DNA of 64,000 bases from Nonomuraea cavernae (lineage in GTDB: Bacteria; Actinomycetota; Actinomycetes; Streptosporangiales; Streptosporangiaceae): the NCBI RefSeq assembly GCF_014646355.1, contig NZ_BMNH01000012.1:124001-188000 (forward strand). Reading direction: 5' to 3'. The notes below the pieces were generated by a model. The model ran no database searches, was not told where the DNA came from, and saw only the letters and a program-made list of their open reading frames with translations. How positions within the stretch are numbered: position 1 is the stretch's first letter; each line of letters opens with the position of its first letter. Positions 8,111 to 15,338 of the stretch are shown here, one piece after another. Position numbers and translations under genes: made by a program.

Positions 8111-10382
8111 GGACGTCTCCCTCCTCGACGGCCGGCCTGGCGTGCGGCCCGCCGCGGCCCTCGCGGGCGGGCAGGCCGAGCTCCTGGTCGAGCCGGTCGC
8201 GCAGCTCGTCGGTGTACGGCTCGTCGATGCCGGCGAGCTCGGGCGGTACGCTCCGGCGCCGGGCGAGCTCCTCCTCGGTCAGCACGGCCCGCGGCATGAG
8301 CGCCCTGCCGAGCGCCGGCAGCGTCATGACCAGCAGCGCGGTCAGGATGGCGAACCACCAGTTGCCGATGACGCCGGTCAGCGCGAGCAGGTAGAGCACG
8401 GCTCCGGCGGCGGCGCCTCCGGCCAGCACGGGCCGGGCGCCGCGCAGCGTCCGGTAGCCGTCGAAGAGGTCGTGTACGAGGCCGCTGGGGTTCTTGCCCA
8501 CGCCCATGCCGATCAGGGCGGTGGCGACCAGCACGACCTGGCCGAGGGTCTGGTAGATCGTCGCCATCTCGGGGGTGGCCCTGGCCAGGTCGTTGAAGGT
8601 GCCGATGATGATGACGAAGCCGACGCCGGACATCAGGCCGCCGAACAGGGCGCCGCTGACGTATCCGATGCCGCCGACGACGGTGAGCATCACCAGGGAC
8701 AGGCCGGCCATGATGGCGAAGTTCTCGCCCGAGACGGATCCGGCGGCGGTCGACATCAGGACGCCGCCGAGCCCGGCGATGGCGGCCGACAGCATGAAGA
8801 CGCCGAACTTGAGCCTGACCAGGTCCTGGCCGAGCATCGCCGTGGCGGCGGGGCTGTCCTTCATGGCCGCCAGGCGCCTGCCGTAGCCGCTGCCGCGCAG
8901 CGCGACCAGGCCGACGGCGATCGCCGCGAACAGCGCGGTGGCGCTGATCAGCAGCGTGCCGGGGTCGCGCAGGTCGAGCGGGCCGAGCTGGAGCGGCGGG
9001 ACGATCAGCGCGCCGTTCGGGAACAGCGAGAACGTGACGCCGAAGAGGGTGTGCTCGACCGTGTCGCGCAGCACCATGTTCGACAGGAACACGCCGAAGG
9101 CCATGGTGGCGAGCGCCAGGTAGAGCCCGCGCAGCCGGAGCGCGGGCAGCGCGACCAGGCCGCCCACGACGGCGGCCACGAGCACCGCGAGCAGGATGCC
9201 CCACAGGGTGAGGCGGGCGGCCAGTCCGGTGCCGGTGATGCCGAAGTGGAAGGCGACGATGGTGGCGACCGCGCCGAAGGCGAGCGGCGCGAGGTTCAGC
9301 TCCCCCGCGTAGCCGGTCAGCAGGGTGAGCGAGAGCGCAATGATCGCGAACGTCATGCCCAGCCCGAACGTGGTGATCGAGGTGTCCTCCATGAGCGGCA
9401 TGAGCAGGACGACGGCGGCCACCAGGGCGACGCCCCAGACCGCGGCCCGGCGCACGGTCGGGACCCGGTAGCGTTCGCGGGTCCGGACGGCGGCGCCGCG
9501 CAGCCGGTCCTGGGGCAGCAGGACGAGCACCACGAACAGGATGATCATCGGGAGCGAGACGCGGAGGTTGCCGGCCCACGTCCAGTCGGTCGGGAAGTAG
9601 GCGGTGACGTACGTCGCGGCCAGGCCGAGCACCATCGCGCCGGCGAAGGTGCGCGGGATGCTGCGCAGCCGGCCGAACATCGCCGCCGCGAACGCGTCGA
9701 TGACGAGCAGCGTGAGCGCGTTGGCCTCCAGCGCGCCACCGCCGATCGGCGTGATGAGGATGCCGGCCAGCACGGCGAGGGTCGAGCCCATCGCCCAGGA
9801 GAGCGCGGCCACCCGGTCGGGGTTGTGCCCGTTGAGCCGGATCAGGTCGGGGTCGTCGACGGTGCCCCGCATGACGACGCCGACGCGGCTGCGGGTGAAG
9901 AGCATGCGCAGGCCCACGGCGATCGCGGCCGCCACGAGCAGGCAGATGATCTCGTGGACCCGTACGACGACGCCGAGGAACTCGACCTTGGCGTCGGCGC
10001 CGAAGAACATCTCGACGACCCTGGCCTCCTCCGGATGCCAGAGCCACTGCGACAGGAACACCATGCCGAGCATGATCGCGACGGTGACCACGATCCTGGT
10101 CACGTCCGCGGTGTCCCGCAGCCCCTTCATGATCACGGCATGGAGCGCGGCCCCCATGGCGGGCCCGACGACGCCCACCACGACGACCAGCGCCAGCCAG
10201 ACCGGCCAGCCCCAGCCGTGGGCGAGCTGCCAGTAGAGGAACGTGCCGAGCATGGCCTGGGCGCCATGGGCGAAGTTGAAGATCCCGGAGGTGTTGTACG
10301 TCAGGACCAGCCCGGAGGCCGCGATGGCGTACACCGCCCCGAGGACGAGCCCCAGGAGGGTGAAGGTCAGGAACGTGGTCAT
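8097..10382 (-). CDS. Fused LivH-LivM ABC permease
   Basis: This 761-residue membrane protein joins the two permease subunits in one chain. Residues 1-290 are LivH-like (LGLVLGAVYAIAASGLVLTYNTSGIFNFAHGAQAM, VVMRGTVDDPDLIRLNGHNPDRV). Residues of about 315-660 are LivM-like (LLTGYAGELNLAPLAFGAVATI, GLYLALATMAFGVF). A hydrophilic cytoplasmic tail of about 60 residues follows two last membrane helices. It starts at ATG 10382, 70 bp after the substrate-binding protein gene, across a strong hairpin. Fusion fixes a 1:1 ratio of the two pore halves. The substrate is unknown. Confidence 0.9.
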   Translation of the reverse strand: MTTFLTFTLLGLVLGAVYAIAASGLVLTYNTSGIFNFAHGAQAMLGTFLYWQLAHGWGWPVWLALVVVVGVVGPAMGAALHAVIMKGLRDTADVTRIVVTVAIMLGMVFLSQWLWHPEEARVVEMFFGADAKVEFLGVVVRVHEIICLLVAAAIAVGLRMLFTRSRVGVVMRGTVDDPDLIRLNGHNPDRVAALSWAMGSTLAVLAGILITPIGGGALEANALTLLVIDAFAAAMFGRLRSIPRTFAGAMVLGLAATYVTAYFPTDWTWAGNLRVSLPMIILFVVLVLLPQDRLRGAAVRTRERYRVPTVRRAAVWGVALVAAVVLLMPLMEDTSITTFGLGMTFAIIALSLTLLTGYAGELNLAPLAFGAVATIVAFHFGITGTGLAARLTLWGILLAVLVAAVVGGLVALPALRLRGLYLALATMAFGVFLSNMVLRDTVEHTLFGVTFSLFPNGALIVPPLQLGPLDLRDPGTLLISATALFAAIAVGLVALRGSGYGRRLAAMKDSPAATAMLGQDLVRLKFGVFMLSAAIAGLGGVLMSTAAGSVSGENFAIMAGLSLVMLTVVGGIGYVSGALFGGLMSGVGFVIIIGTFNDLARATPEMATIYQTLGQVVLVATALIGMGVGKNPSGLVHDLFDGYRTLRGARPVLAGGAAAGAVLYLLALTGVIGNWWFAILTALLVMTLPALGRALMPRAVLTEEELARRRSVPPELAGIDEPYTDELRDRLDQELGLPAREGRGGPHARPAVEEGDVHAIA

Positions 10383-10410
10383 GCGCTGCCCTTGCTCTGG
10401 ACGGCTGGAA

Positions 10411-10443
10411 GGCCGCGGACCGGCGGGCGGCCGGTCCGCGGCC
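10411..10443 (-). terminator. Intra-operon hairpin between binding protein and permease
   Basis: A perfect 14-bp stem (GGCCGCGGACCGGC / GCCGGTCCGCGGCC) with the loop GGGCG lies between the binding-protein stop and the permease start. There is no U tract. Such hairpins commonly protect or partly terminate the upstream message so that the binding protein is made in excess over the pore. Confidence 0.75.
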
Positions 10444-10452
10444 GGGGGACGA

Positions 10453-11856
10453 TCAGCCCTGCGGCTTGATCACGTCGGGAGTCAGGAACGTGGTGGCGAT
10501 CCGGTCCTCGCCGAGCTTGGTGCCCCACGTGGACGGGTCCGTCTTGATCACGTTGGCCGGGTCGCAGTCGAACTCGCCGACGGTCGCCGGGGCGACCTGC
10601 TTGTACGTCGAGCCGGTGAGCTTCACCATCAGCGAGCAGGAGGCCGGCAGGTTGCCGCCCGGGTCGGTCGGGGCGTGCAGGCCGCCGCCGGTCCACTCGT
10701 GCACCTGGCTGAGCTTGTTGACCATGCACTGGCGGGTCAGGTCGGAGCCGCAGTCCTTGGCCGCCGTGGCCCAGAGCAGGAACGCCGAGGTCGCCTGCAT
10801 GCCGAGCAGCGCGGTCTTGCCGCTCTCGGCGTTGACCAGGTCGAGGTACTTCTTGACCGCCGGCACCTGGCCGGCGTTCTCGAACGGCTGGAAGATCAGG
10901 CCGGCGTGCAGGTTGTCGCCCTGGCCGGCGGCGTTCCACTTGGCGACGGCCTGGCTGTACCAGGTGGCCTCGAAGACCAGCGTCGGGTCGGCGCCGACCC
11001 GGTCCAGCGCCTCCAGCAGGCTGAAGGCGGCGGGGTCGGGCGACTTGGAGGTCCACAGCGCCTTGACGCCGCACGACTTGAACTTCTCGGCGAACGGCAC
11101 GTAGCTGGGGTCGCCCTCGTTGTTGAGCTGGACGCCGCACTTCTTGGGGGTGACGCCGATGCTCTTCATGGCGGCTTCGATCTTCTTGCTGCCCGCCATG
11201 ACCGCCGGCGAGGTGGAGGTGATCAGGTCGACGTCGCTGGCGAAGCCGGGGAACGTCTTGGCGGCCACGCGCAGCGGCGCGGCGTTGAAGTGGTCCACCG
11301 GGTAGGGGACGGGCTCGAACTTCATCGGGCCCATGGCGGCGTTCGGGCCGACGGTGTAGCCGGCGACCATGGGCAGCTTGCAGCCGACGCGATACTGCTC
11401 GGCCGCCTCGTCCAGCGCGAAGCCGTGCCCGACCAGCATGAAGTCCTGCTTGCAGGCCTTCTGCATGACGGTGGCTGCCTGCATGTAGGCGGCGTCGTAC
11501 TGGTTGCCGGTGATCTTGCGGCCGTTGATGCCGCCCTGGCCGTTACACCACTTGATCATGGCGCCGACCGCGTCGCCCATCTCCTTGGACAGGCCGGGCG
11601 CCTTGGGGAAGCCGCGGTCGTCGCCGAAGCCGATGGTGATGCCGGTGTCGGTGACGCCCTGGTCGGTCGCCCCCTTGGCGGTGCCCGGCCCGCAGGGTGA
11701 CTGCAGCGTGCCGAACGTCTCCTGGCTGGCGGCGGCCGACGGCTGCCCGGCGGCGGTGGTGGCCTCCGGCGCGGCGCCGCGTTCGCTCGCGCAGGCCGCG
11801 AGCGTCACCAGTGCCAGGGCACCGGCCGCCAAACGGGTGATCGCCTTCACTTCCAT
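10453..11856 (-). CDS. ABC importer substrate-binding lipoprotein (branched-chain family)
   Basis: This 467-residue lipoprotein starts at ATG 11856 with a GAAAGGAGAG ribosome site. It has a signal peptide ending in a LAAC lipobox (Cys about 22), an Ala/Ser/Thr-rich linker, and a periplasmic-binding fold (GVTDTGITIGFGDD..., IKWCNGQGGINGRKI). It carries at least ten Cys in the mature part, so several disulfides are likely. Its size and fold match the substrate-binding proteins of Liv-type importers, several of which take aromatic or carboxylic compounds instead of amino acids. Context suggests a steroid-related ligand, which remains to be shown. Confidence 0.88.
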   Translation of the reverse strand: MEVKAITRLAAGALALVTLAACASERGAAPEATTAAGQPSAAASQETFGTLQSPCGPGTAKGATDQGVTDTGITIGFGDDRGFPKAPGLSKEMGDAVGAMIKWCNGQGGINGRKITGNQYDAAYMQAATVMQKACKQDFMLVGHGFALDEAAEQYRVGCKLPMVAGYTVGPNAAMGPMKFEPVPYPVDHFNAAPLRVAAKTFPGFASDVDLITSTSPAVMAGSKKIEAAMKSIGVTPKKCGVQLNNEGDPSYVPFAEKFKSCGVKALWTSKSPDPAAFSLLEALDRVGADPTLVFEATWYSQAVAKWNAAGQGDNLHAGLIFQPFENAGQVPAVKKYLDLVNAESGKTALLGMQATSAFLLWATAAKDCGSDLTRQCMVNKLSQVHEWTGGGLHAPTDPGGNLPASCSLMVKLTGSTYKQVAPATVGEFDCDPANVIKTDPSTWGTKLGEDRIATTFLTPDVIKPQG

Positions 11857-11918
11857 GCGATCTCTCTCCTTTCGTGACCGCCCGACCGCGGCGGTGTCTG
11901 TGGGGGGGGTGGTGCGGG

Positions 11919-12680
11919 TCAGCCGAAGTTCGCCTGACCACCGTCGAGCGGCACGGTCGCGCCGGTCAGATACCGCAGGTCCGGGCCCACCAGCGCGACC
12001 ACGGCCCGGCCGATGTCGGCCTCGCAGTCGCCGATGCGGCCGAGCGGGATCGTCTTGCGGAACTCCTCCGCCTCCTCGGGGTTGGTCTCCGTCCACCCCT
12101 TCAGGCCCGGGGACAGGGCGTGCGGGGCGATGTTGTTGGCGCGGATGCCGTCGCGGCCCCATTCGGCCGCGGCCGTACGGGTCAGCGAGCGCAGCGCCTG
12201 CTTGGCCGCGGCGTACGCGCCGTAGGTGGAGGGGTCCCATCGGACCATGGCCGAGGTCACCAGGTTGACGATGCTGCCGCCGCCGCGCCGCTTCAGGTGC
12301 GGGTGGCACGCCTTCATGAACGCGAAGGCGGCGAACGGGCCGCTGCGAAAGCCCTTCTGGAACGCGCCGTCGCTCATCGACAGCAACGGGCCGTAGGAGC
12401 CGGAGTAGGCGTTGTTGACGAGGATGTCCACCCCGCCGAACCGCGCCGCCACATCGTCGACCACGGCCGGGATCGCCTCGGTGTCGCTCACGTCGCACAG
12501 GAACGGCTCGGCCGTACCGCCTCGCTCGCGGACGAGCGCGCAGGTCGATTCGAGCTTGTCCATGGTGCGCCCGAGCACCGCGACGGCGGCGCCCTCACCG
12601 GCGAGTGCGAGGGCGATGCCCTGGCCCACTCCCTGGCCGGCTCCTGTGACGATCGCGACTTTCCCGGCGAGAATTCCCAT
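11919..12680 (-). CDS. Short-chain dehydrogenase/reductase heading the importer operon
   Basis: This 253-residue SDR has the NAD(P) motif TGAGQGVGQG, NNAYSGSYG, and the catalytic YGAYAAAK tetrad region. The start is placed at ATG 12680 (MGILAGKVAIVTG). An in-frame ATG at 12713 is less likely because the predicted -10 (12712-12717) overlaps it. A C-terminal PLDGGQANFG is typical. It is the first gene of the operon that continues into the ABC importer. It probably oxidises a hydroxyl of a steroid or of a side-chain beta-hydroxyacyl-CoA; the exact substrate is unknown. Confidence 0.82.
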   Translation of the reverse strand: MGILAGKVAIVTGAGQGVGQGIALALAGEGAAVAVLGRTMDKLESTCALVRERGGTAEPFLCDVSDTEAIPAVVDDVAARFGGVDILVNNAYSGSYGPLLSMSDGAFQKGFRSGPFAAFAFMKACHPHLKRRGGGSIVNLVTSAMVRWDPSTYGAYAAAKQALRSLTRTAAAEWGRDGIRANNIAPHALSPGLKGWTETNPEEAEEFRKTIPLGRIGDCEADIGRAVVALVGPDLRYLTGATVPLDGGQANFG

Positions 12681-12747
12681 GTGGTGTCCCGTTCCATCGG
12701 CATTGGCCGCCATAGTGATGTGACCTTGCTCTCCTGGAGATCGGCTG

Positions 12748-12762
12748 TCCCGCTCACCGGGA
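12748..12762. promoter_or_regulatory. Regulon palindrome S2 (TCCCGCTCACCGGGA)
   Basis: This site faces the SDR/ABC-importer operon. The -10 candidate CACTAT (12717-12712, minus strand) begins 30 bp beyond it. The site therefore links transport to the steroid regulon. Confidence 0.8.
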
Positions 12763-12815
12763 GTCGCCTGTCGATCACGAAAGGGACACGGTGAGGTGTG
12801 GCTCCTGTCACACGA

Positions 12816-12830
12816 TCCCGCTGAGCGGGA
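12816..12830. promoter_or_regulatory. Regulon palindrome S3 (TCCCGCTGAGCGGGA)
   Basis: This is the perfect copy of the 15-bp palindrome. The -10 candidate CAGAAT (12859-12864) starts 28 bp downstream and the acyl-CoA ligase ATG follows at 12918. Confidence 0.85.
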
Positions 12831-12917
12831 GCCGCACCCCGGTGTGACCGCCGATGGACAGAATGAGCGGCCAGAAGGCACACCGGCGTAGCGACGCGTC
12901 GGTGGGAGAGGGAGCTG

Positions 12918-14573
12918 ATGGGCACGCCGACAGATCCGAGAACCGCGGCGATGGAGATCATGACACGCCTCACCGGACCGGGCGGCGAGTTCGAACTCGC
13001 CGAGGAGGAGGTGCTCGGCGCCCGTATGACGGTGTTCGCGAACCGCCGGCGCAACCTAGGTGAGGTGCTGGCGGAGTCCGTCCGGTTCGGCGAGCGCGAC
13101 TACGTCGTGACCGCGGACGGGCGGCTGAGCTTCGCCGAGCACGCGCGTCAGGTCGCCTCGCTGGCCAGGGCGCTGCGCGAGGACCACGGCGTCCGGCCGG
13201 GTGACCGGGTCGCCATCGACGCGGCCAACTCCCCCGGCTGGATCCTGTCCTTCTGGGCGACGGTGGCCGTCGGCGCGATCGCCGTGGGCTACAACGCCTG
13301 GTGGTCGCCCCGGGAGACCGAGTACGCCCTGGGCCACACCACGCCCAAGCTGGTGATCGCCGACGCCAAGCGGGTGGCGGCGGTCGGCGGCCGCGCCACG
13401 GTCCTGACGCTGGAGGAGGACATCCCCCGGCTGGCCCGCCTGCACCCGGACGAGCCGCTGGCCCCGTACGACGCCGGCGACGACGACCCGGCGGTCATCC
13501 TCTACACGAGCGGCACCTCGGGCCGGCCGAAGGGCGCCACGCACTCGCATCGCAACCTGACGTCGGTCATCGAGTACCACCGCATGAACGACGCGCTGCT
13601 GCGCGCGTTCGGCGACCCGACCGACCCGATGGACCGGCGCTACCTGCTGGTCCTGCCGCTGTTCCACATCGCGAGCCTGCACAACCTGGCCGTGCCGCGG
13701 CTGGCGAACGGCAGCACCGTCGTCCTGCACGAGGGCGCCTTCGACGTGGACCGGGTGCTGCGCCTGATCGAGAAGGAGCGGGTCACCAACTGGGGCGCGG
13801 TGCCCACGATGGCCAAGCGGCTGATCGAGCACGGCGACCTGAGCGGGTACGACCTGTCCTCGCTGACCTCCTTCGCGCTGGCGTCCGCGCCGTCGTCACC
13901 CGCCTTCAAGGAGCGGCTGCGCGCGGCGTTCCCGGTGGCGCGGCAGGCCCTGGTCGACAGCTACGGCCTGACGGAGACGTCGACCGCCGTGGCCGCCGCG
14001 AGCCCCATGGACCTGGCGGAGGCGCCGGGCACGCTGGGCAGGCCGATCACGACCGTACGGGTGGAGGTCCGCGACCCGGAGGGCAGGGCGCTGCCCGAGG
14101 GCGAGGAGGGCGAGATCTGCGTCCGCAGCCCGTTCGTCATGCTCGGCTACTGGGAGGATCCGGAGGCCACGGCGCGGGCCATCCGCGAGGACCGCTGGCT
14201 GCACACCGGCGACATCGGCGTGGTCGAGCAGGGCCGGTTGCGGCTCACCACCCGCCGCTCCGACCTGATCCTGCGCGGCGGCGAGAACGTCTACCCGGCC
14301 GAGGTGGAGAACGTCCTGGCCGAGCACCCCGGCGTGCTGGAGTGCGTCGTGATCGGCACCCCCCACCCCGACCTGGGGCAGGAGGTCACGGCCGTCGTCG
14401 TCACCTCCGCCGGGCGGCCCACCGGCGAGGAGGAGCTGGCCGCGTACACGCGGGAGCGGCTGGCCTACTTCAAGGTCCCGTCCCGGTGGCGCATCACCAC
14501 CGAACCACTCCCCCGCAACCCGACGGGCAAGGTGATCCGGGGCGAGGTCGAACGCTCCGTCACGTCCACCTGA
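12918..14573 (+). CDS. AMP-forming acyl-CoA ligase
   Basis: This 551-residue ligase starts at ATG 12918 with a GGGAGCTG ribosome site. The P-loop-like motif is ILYTSGTSGRPKGA, the adenylate motif is DSYGLTETS, the hinge is TGDIGVVEQGRLRLTTRRSDLILRGGENVYP, and the catalytic Lys lies in PRNPTGKVIRGE. It would convert a carboxylic acid, ATP and CoA to acyl-CoA. It stands alone between a divergent SDR/importer operon and a convergent thioesterase, with its own regulon palindrome. A steroid side-chain acid, or another acid delivered by the importer, is a reasonable substrate guess. It does not look close enough to FadD3 to give that name. Confidence 0.87.
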   Translation: MGTPTDPRTAAMEIMTRLTGPGGEFELAEEEVLGARMTVFANRRRNLGEVLAESVRFGERDYVVTADGRLSFAEHARQVASLARALREDHGVRPGDRVAIDAANSPGWILSFWATVAVGAIAVGYNAWWSPRETEYALGHTTPKLVIADAKRVAAVGGRATVLTLEEDIPRLARLHPDEPLAPYDAGDDDPAVILYTSGTSGRPKGATHSHRNLTSVIEYHRMNDALLRAFGDPTDPMDRRYLLVLPLFHIASLHNLAVPRLANGSTVVLHEGAFDVDRVLRLIEKERVTNWGAVPTMAKRLIEHGDLSGYDLSSLTSFALASAPSSPAFKERLRAAFPVARQALVDSYGLTETSTAVAAASPMDLAEAPGTLGRPITTVRVEVRDPEGRALPEGEEGEICVRSPFVMLGYWEDPEATARAIREDRWLHTGDIGVVEQGRLRLTTRRSDLILRGGENVYPAEVENVLAEHPGVLECVVIGTPHPDLGQEVTAVVVTSAGRPTGEEELAAYTRERLAYFKVPSRWRITTEPLPRNPTGKVIRGEVERSVTST

Positions 14574-14589
14574 CCCGCCTCAGCCACGC

Positions 14590-14622
14590 GAAGAGCCCAG
14601 GCCATCCCGGCCTGGGCTCTTC
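14590..14622. terminator. Bidirectional hairpin terminator
   Basis: A perfect 14-bp stem (GAAGAGCCCAGGCC / GGCCTGGGCTCTTC) with the loop ATCCC lies between the convergent ligase and thioesterase genes. Confidence 0.9.
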
Positions 14623-14674
14623 CTGGTCCGTCGAGCGGGCGCGGCGACCGCTCGACAACGGACGGCTTTCGCGA

Positions 14675-14745
14675 CCGTCAGCGCGGACACGGCGACCGCT
14701 CGTCGCTTCTGCCGCCGTCAGCGCGGACGCGGCAGCTGCTTGTCG
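14675..14745. repeat. Degenerate duplication of a gene 3' end
   Basis: A 31-bp segment at 14675-14705 is repeated with a few changes at 14715-14745, where it forms the last codons and stop of the thioesterase gene. The outer copy lies in the non-coding spacer next to the terminator. Confidence 0.75.
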
Positions 14746-15338
14746 ATGAACAGGCCCTCAGCGCTGACGACGACCTCCCCGCCGGCGCTGATCGTGCCCA
14801 CGGTCCTGATCTTGCGTCCGTCCACGGAGACCTGCCGTCCCGTCACGGTCAGCGACTCGAACAACGGCGTCGGCCGGTGGTAGCGCAGCGTCAGCTCCGC
14901 CGTCATCCCCGACGGCCCCGCCCAGTGGTTGGCCACGCCCAGCGTGTGGTCGAGCAGCAGCGCGGAGACACCGCCGTGCACGTAGCCGGGCGGCCCCTGG
15001 TAGGGCATGCCCAGGACGACGACGCCCTCGATGGAGCCGTCCTGCCTGCCGTGCAGGTGCAGTGGCGGGGCGAGCGCGTTCTCCGGCCCGGTCACGGGGT
15101 CGTGCCGGGTCACGCCCTCGCCCCGCCACATGTCGATCATCCGCTCCTCCACGGCGGGCGCGTGCTCCTCCAGGTGGTCGGCGACGGCGTTCAGCCGGTC
15201 CGCCATCGTCGACATCTCGGCGGCCGAGCGGTCGCCCGCGTGCAGCAGCGCGGCGATCACCCGCCGGGCCGCGGCCACCGCCTCGTCCACGCCCTTGTTG
15301 CGCGGCGTCGCGGTGAGCTCCGGCCGTTCGGGCGTCAT
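14718..15338 (-). CDS. PaaI-type hot-dog thioesterase
   Basis: This 206-residue protein starts at ATG 15338, overlapping the stop of the dehydrogenase gene (ATGA). Residues of about 95-200 form the hot-dog domain with GYVHGGVSALLLDHTLG and LTLRYHRPTPLF, the usual PaaI/YdiI signature. The N-terminal 90 residues are helical. Such enzymes hydrolyse acyl-CoA esters and often rescue CoA from dead-end intermediates. Here it is the third gene of the thiolase / FadE34-like operon, so it probably releases CoA from steroid side-chain intermediates. Confidence 0.83.
   Translation of the reverse strand: MTPERPELTATPRNKGVDEAVAAARRVIAALLHAGDRSAAEMSTMADRLNAVADHLEEHAPAVEERMIDMWRGEGVTRHDPVTGPENALAPPLHLHGRQDGSIEGVVVLGMPYQGPPGYVHGGVSALLLDHTLGVANHWAGPSGMTAELTLRYHRPTPLFESLTVTGRQVSVDGRKIRTVGTISAGGEVVVSAEGLFIDKQLPRPR

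Noticed and set aside
7488..10469. Very long open frame on the plus strand antisense to the ABC permease
   Set aside because: It has biased Glu/Gly/Arg/His-rich composition typical of reading the opposite strand of GC-rich coding DNA; the minus strand gives a perfect LivHM protein.
12705..12713. ATG 12713 as start of the SDR heading the importer operon
   Set aside because: The predicted -10 (12712-12717) overlaps it; ATG 12680 gives the standard SDR N-terminus.
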